Of a stretch of 9,380 nucleotides of DNA, positions 5,551 through 9,380 are shown piece after piece. Source of the stretch: an uncultured Eubacteriales bacterium (GTDB lineage Bacteria; Bacillota; Clostridia; Oscillospirales; Oscillospiraceae). The stretch lies in contig CABSBF010000069.1 in NCBI GenBank assembly GCA_902475855.1, positions 1-9,380 of the forward strand, written 5' to 3'. The translations under genes and the position numbers were made by a program. Numbering within the stretch: the first letter of the stretch is position 1; each line of letters starts with the position of its first letter. The notes below the pieces were generated by a model. That model had not been told where the DNA came from and did no database searches. It saw only the letters and a list, made by a program, of their open reading frames with translations.

Positions 5551-7258
5551 ACGGCAAGCGCCCATAACGGTAGAAATGGGACTGCCAATAGTTTGAATTT
5601 AAGTTTGCATAAGAGATCGGATCTCCGCAGTGGATCATCATATTGTTGCCGACGTAGATACCCACATGGCTGACACCGGGGGTATCATATGTTCCGGTGA
5701 AAAACACCAGATCGCCCGGTTTGACATTGGCAGAGGGTACGGGCGTACAGATATTGCATAGCCCTTGCGCTCCCAGCCTGCCCACATCCCAACCGGAATG
5801 ATTGATGACCCAACTGACGAAGCCCGAACAGTCAAATGAGGTGGAGGGACTGCTGCCGCCCCAAACGTAGGGGTAGCCGAGATATTTTTCCGCTTCCTTG
5901 ATAATGGCGGCGAATACCTCATCGTCCAGCGCCTCCGGGGGAATGTCGTAGTCGGTATAGCTGCCCTCCACATACTTGCCGATGTAGCCTGAACCGGGGA
6001 ACAGGTCGGGACGGTTGCCGAGGGTGGCCATATAGGTGGCGTACATTCCGAGCTGTTCTTCGCTCATAATGTAAACGGGAACATGGGAGAGATTGAAGTT
6101 TTCCAGCGTGACCGTGCAGATGTAGTAGTCATACGGCACCTGATAGGTGTCCGTATGGGTGTTGCCGTCCGCGTCCGTCCATGTGTCGGTTTCTGTGCGG
6201 TAGCGGGTTTCCACCACCACATCCTCGGTCAAAATGTACTGGCGGTCAAAGAGCATTTGGAGCGTACCCTGCACCTCATCCAGCGTCCATTCCCCTTGAT
6301 GCAGCGCCGTAATTATGGAAATGAGTACATAGGGGTCATGCTCGATGGTGTCCAGATCAAAGTGGTACTCATCGTAGTCATGGGTGCTTTCATAGGTGTC
6401 GAGGTAGCGCTGAAGCTCTGCTTCCATTTCGCAATACTGCGCTTCCGCGCCCAGCATATCGGCGTCCTGCGACGGATAGGTACTGGCCGCGATCCCGGAG
6501 CCGACACCATCCATTATCACCGAGCAGGAGGACAGGCCGTTGAGCAGAAACGCCAGCATCAGCAGAATCGCGGCGGCAATGGCAAAGCCGCGCCGGTGCT
6601 CCCACACATATTTGCCAGCTTTCTCAGCCTTTTCAGCGGCTTTTTTCGCGGCCTTGGCGGTATTCTCTGCCGCCTTTGCCGTAGTCTGCGCCGCCTGATT
6701 GTGCTTGGCAGCGGCATACTGCTTCTTAATGGCCTGCTTCTGCTGCCATTTGGAAACGGGATTGCTGGTGGGGCTGTCGATCTCTGCTTTCTTCTGGAGC
6801 GCGTCAAGATTGGCTCGTTCCAGCTTTTTCTCTGCACGGATGGCAGCACGATAAGGCTTGAGCTGATGGGCACGGTGGGCAGACTGCACCAGCCGCCCGC
6901 CGCTCTCCACGGCTTGCTCTACCTTGTGCGCGGCCTCTACGCCTACATTGTCATCCTCGCTCTGCCGCACCTCCCGGTGAACCTGAGAGAGAACAAAGTT
7001 AGCGGGGGCATCCTGCACGGCATGGGTCAGCTTTGAGGGCGGCTTTTTCTTATCCACTTCCTCAAAACGGAGCTGCGTTTTGACCTTGCCGGTGGCAGGA
7101 TCAAAGCCGCGTTCCTTTTTGACCACGGTTTTCTTGGGGATTTTCGCCTGCGCCTTATCCGCCTTGGCCTCCGCTTTTTTTACCCGCTTGATGGGCTTTT
7201 CCAGCTTCGGCTCGGCAAGATCGGCGTCGGAAAACTGCAAACGCGGTTCTCTTTTCAT
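5549..7258 (-). CDS. CD1108-type membrane-anchored NlpC/P60 (C40) peptidoglycan endopeptidase
   Basis: A 569-residue protein that probably cuts peptide cross-bridges in peptidoglycan so the conjugation channel can cross the wall. Residues 1-220 are cytoplasmic, rich in Lys and Ala, and include RGFDPATGKVKTQLRFEEVD (50-69) and an Ala/Lys coiled-coil stretch (about 185-215). One membrane helix lies at about 224-242. Residues 260-410 are a family-specific extracellular region (EHDPYVLISIITALHQGEWT, 306-325) in which I see no lysozyme or transglycosylase motif. The C-terminal NlpC/P60 domain (about 447-569) has Cys477 in FDCSGF, His531 in SHVGIYVG and His543 as the likely third residue, preceded by YPYVWGG. 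The start overlaps the VirB4 stop as ATGA, with AGAGGTGG (7267-7274) 8 nt upstream. This position matches the Orf14-like hydrolase of Tn916-type elements. Confidence 0.95.
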   Translation of the reverse strand: MKREPRLQFSDADLAEPKLEKPIKRVKKAEAKADKAQAKIPKKTVVKKERGFDPATGKVKTQLRFEEVDKKKPPSKLTHAVQDAPANFVLSQVHREVRQSEDDNVGVEAAHKVEQAVESGGRLVQSAHRAHQLKPYRAAIRAEKKLERANLDALQKKAEIDSPTSNPVSKWQQKQAIKKQYAAAKHNQAAQTTAKAAENTAKAAKKAAEKAEKAGKYVWEHRRGFAIAAAILLMLAFLLNGLSSCSVIMDGVGSGIAASTYPSQDADMLGAEAQYCEMEAELQRYLDTYESTHDYDEYHFDLDTIEHDPYVLISIITALHQGEWTLDEVQGTLQMLFDRQYILTEDVVVETRYRTETDTWTDADGNTHTDTYQVPYDYYICTVTLENFNLSHVPVYIMSEEQLGMYATYMATLGNRPDLFPGSGYIGKYVEGSYTDYDIPPEALDDEVFAAIIKEAEKYLGYPYVWGGSSPSTSFDCSGFVSWVINHSGWDVGRLGAQGLCNICTPVPSANVKPGDLVFFTGTYDTPGVSHVGIYVGNNMMIHCGDPISYANLNSNYWQSHFYRYGRLP

Positions 7259-9380
7259 GCCGACGCCACCTCTTGCGGTTTGGTGGTCATGACGCGGTAC
7301 AGCTCGGTGTCCTTGGGGAAGTGGTCAATGAAGGGCAGGATCGTGTTGCCGTAGAACAGCAGCCCCTCGCCCTCACCGGAGTGGGTCACATAAGAAAGCT
7401 GATGCGGCGAAATGTTGAGCTGCTTTGCGAGAATCTGCCGGTCGCCAGCGGCCTGATTGAGCATATAGATGAAATCGCTGTTCTCAAAAATGTTCTCAAC
7501 CTCGCGGCTGGATAACAGGTCTTTGACATTTTGTGTGATCCCGGTGGGGATGCCGCCCCATTTGCGATAGCGTTTCCAGATTTCGACACTGTACGAAGCC
7601 GTCTGTTCCTCCTTCAAAAGAAGATGGAACTCGTCAAGATAGTAGCGGGTCGTTTTATGGGCGGCGCGGTTGATGGTCACACGGTTCCAGACCTGATCCT
7701 GCACCACCAACATCCCGATTTTTTTGAGCTGCTTGCCCAGCTCCTTGATGTCATAGCAGACGATGCGACTATTCACATCCACGTTCGTGTGATGGTTGAA
7801 CACATTCAGAGAGCCGGTGACGTAGATTTCCAAAGCAGTGGCGATGTACTGCGCTTCCTTTTCATCCTGCGCACGGAGGGCGTTATACAAGTCCTCCAGC
7901 AGCGGCATATTCTCCGGTTTCGGGTCATTGAGGTAGTCCCGGTAGACGATGCGCACGCAGCGGTCGATGATGGTCTTTTCCACAGGGGCAAGCCCGTCCT
8001 TGCCGCCGACGATCAGCTCGCACAGCGACAAAATGAAGTCGGATTTCAGGCTCAGCGGGTTATCATCGTCGCTGTAATCCAGATTCAAGTCCATCGGATT
8101 GATATAGCAGGGCGAACCGTCGTAGCCCTTGCCGGTGGGCGACAGCTTAATGACCTGTCCGTGCAGGCGCTCCACCAGCGGCGTATATTCGCCCTCCGGG
8201 TCACAGATGATGATGTCATCCTTGGGGCAGATGAGAAACGCATTGGTGATCTCACGTTTTGCCGAAAACGACTTGCCGCTGCCGGGAGTGCCTAAAATCA
8301 GACCGTTGGGATTTTTCAGCAGCTTCCGGTCTACCATGATAAGGTTGTTGGAAAGAGCGTTGATGCCGTAGTACAGCGCCTCGGAGCCTGTCTGAAACAA
8401 TTCCTGAGTGGTGAAAGGCACAAAAATTGCCACACTGGAGGTGGTCAAGCCTCGCTGAATCTCGATCTGATTCAGCCCCAGCGGGAGACTGCTCATCAGT
8501 CCTTCTTCCTGTTGAAAGTCCAGCCGGGTCAGCGCACAGTTATACTTCTGCGCGATGCTGGAGGTCTGGAAGATGTTGTTGTCAAGCTGCCGGGGTGTGT
8601 CCGCCGTGTTGAGAATGAGGAAGGTCAGCAGAAACATTCGCTCGTTGCGGGACTGCAAATCCTGCAACAGCTTTTTGGCTTCTGCGCCGTAGGTGGCAAG
8701 GTCGGATGGGATAATGTCCATATCGTACCCGGCGCGGACGGCCTTCTTCTGTTCCTCGATTTTGGACTTGTCGAGATCGGTGATCTTGCGCTTGACGGTC
8801 TTGATGGCGTTGACCTGATCCACGGACTGCACATGGAGATTGACGAGGACGCTGCTTTCCATATCCAAAAAGTCCGCAAGCATCCGGTCGTTCAGCTCCG
8901 GTGCCAGAATCTGCACGAAGCTGATCGCACCCAGCTTTTTGCCCATGCGGAACATCCTGCCGGTCTTGAACTCAAAGGAGCTGGGCGCGATAAAGTCCTT
9001 GGTGGACAGCCCGGAGGGAGCCAGCCAGTCCCACGAAAAGCGGAACGGCTCCTGCTCGTCCATCCGCAGAATGTCGTGCATGACGTGCAGGCGCTCAAAG
9101 CCGTTCAGCGGCGCAGCCACAACGCCCAGCCGCTTGAAGTTGTTCAGGAGGTCGGTTTCGATGCGCTCCAAACGGGGCTTGGCAGCGCGGAGGTTGTCGG
9201 CCTCAACACCGAACGTGAGATACTTGGTCTTAATGAGGCCGTTGTTGCCGCGGGCAAGCTGATTTTGCAGCATACCGGCGTACTCGGCGCGGATGCCGTC
9301 AAACTCGTCCCCGCAGGGCGGAATGGAAATGCTCCGTGCAAAGGTTTCCTGCGAAGCCGAGAGGTTCACAAAGGAAAGCT
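7255..9380 (-). CDS. VirB4-family conjugation ATPase (5' end outside window)
   Basis: A VirB4/TraE-type ATPase that energises the type IV secretion channel at the membrane. The visible frame is open to the right edge, and GTG at 9369 is not the true start: the codons before it read through as LSFV. Family members of this element type are about 780-800 residues as I recall, so roughly 80-90 residues are missing. Counting from the GTG, the Walker A motif GTPGSGKS is at 360-367 and the Walker B motif YYLDEFH at 576-582. VIKLSPTGKGYDGSPCYINP (406-425) and GIPTGITQNVKDLLSS (606-621) are typical family blocks. The N-terminal half (about 1-340) is the usual VirB4 domain. The stop overlaps the next start by 4 bases, so the hydrolase gene is translationally coupled to it. 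Confidence 0.96.
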   Translation of the reverse strand, partial: LSFVNLSASQETFARSISIPPCGDEFDGIRAEYAGMLQNQLARGNNGLIKTKYLTFGVEADNLRAAKPRLERIETDLLNNFKRLGVVAAPLNGFERLHVMHDILRMDEQEPFRFSWDWLAPSGLSTKDFIAPSSFEFKTGRMFRMGKKLGAISFVQILAPELNDRMLADFLDMESSVLVNLHVQSVDQVNAIKTVKRKITDLDKSKIEEQKKAVRAGYDMDIIPSDLATYGAEAKKLLQDLQSRNERMFLLTFLILNTADTPRQLDNNIFQTSSIAQKYNCALTRLDFQQEEGLMSSLPLGLNQIEIQRGLTTSSVAIFVPFTTQELFQTGSEALYYGINALSNNLIMVDRKLLKNPNGLILGTPGSGKSFSAKREITNAFLICPKDDIIICDPEGEYTPLVERLHGQVIKLSPTGKGYDGSPCYINPMDLNLDYSDDDNPLSLKSDFILSLCELIVGGKDGLAPVEKTIIDRCVRIVYRDYLNDPKPENMPLLEDLYNALRAQDEKEAQYIATALEIYVTGSLNVFNHHTNVDVNSRIVCYDIKELGKQLKKIGMLVVQDQVWNRVTINRAAHKTTRYYLDEFHLLLKEEQTASYSVEIWKRYRKWGGIPTGITQNVKDLLSSREVENIFENSDFIYMLNQAAGDRQILAKQLNISPHQLSYVTHSGEGEGLLFYGNTILPFIDHFPKDTELYRVMTTKPQEVASA

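Noticed and set aside
6083..7036. Plus-strand frame, 317 codons
   Set aside because: Entirely antisense to the NlpC/P60 gene; the His/Val/Arg-rich product resembles nothing known.
7531..8295. Plus-strand frame, 254 codons
   Set aside because: Antisense to the VirB4 ATPase core, including the Walker A region; no independent support.
9367..9369. GTG at 9369 as the VirB4 start
   Set aside because: The frame stays open to the window edge and the family has a longer N-terminus, so the real start is outside.
1..9380. tRNA, rRNA, CRISPR arrays, insertion sequences, attachment sites
   Set aside because: None seen: coding frames fill all but about 170 bases, and no regular repeat-spacer pattern, transposase or integrase was found.

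Overview
All 9,380 bases read as one minus-strand block of conjugation genes from an integrative and conjugative element (ICE) of the Tn1549/CTn type, as found in gut Clostridia (Oscillospiraceae/Lachnospiraceae-like Firmicutes). The assignment rests on the gene order (VirB4 ATPase, CD1108-type NlpC/P60 endopeptidase, DUF4315, CD1107/DUF4366 membrane protein, small Cys-rich protein, topoisomerase III, cysteine-rich VLP protein, ArdC/LtrC-like antirestriction protein), on strong GGAGG-type ribosome sites, and on a GC content I estimate at 55-60% over most of the window. No species can be named.

In transcription order, from high to low coordinates: a VirB4-family ATPase lacking its N-terminus because it runs off the right edge (7255-9380); a membrane-anchored NlpC/P60 cell-wall hydrolase (5549-7258); a small coiled-coil DUF4315 protein (5294-5533); a secreted, membrane-anchored CD1107/DUF4366 protein with an added SH3b domain (4267-5301); a 62-residue Cys-rich protein (4082-4270); topoisomerase III TopB (2052-4094); a cysteine-rich VLP protein (1694-2059). 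Except for the NlpC/P60-DUF4315 junction, where the ribosome site overlaps the upstream stop codon, each gene overlaps the next by 4-13 bases. This forms one translationally coupled unit of about 7.7 kb.

The only real gap is 1527-1693. Read on the minus strand it is full of inverted repeats: a 12-bp perfect repeat starting in the last codons of the VLP gene, a small A/T-flanked hairpin, and a strong 12-bp stem followed by six U that looks like an intrinsic terminator. That terminator ends only a few bases before the ribosome site of the next gene, so it may be an attenuator. The last gene (1-1526) is a long ArdC/LtrC-like reading frame with an HEIAH metallopeptidase motif. It is open to the left edge and has no stop codon in the window. 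Its C-terminal third is clearly more AT-rich than the rest.

Together the genes fit a Gram-positive type IV secretion system: VirB4 powers the channel, the NlpC/P60 enzyme opens peptidoglycan, the CD1107/DUF4366 and DUF4315 proteins are probable channel accessories, TopB handles the topology of transferred DNA, and the ArdC-like protein probably protects or processes incoming DNA. The relaxase, coupling protein, VirB6/VirB8 parts and integrase would lie outside. No tRNA, rRNA, CRISPR array or insertion sequence was seen.
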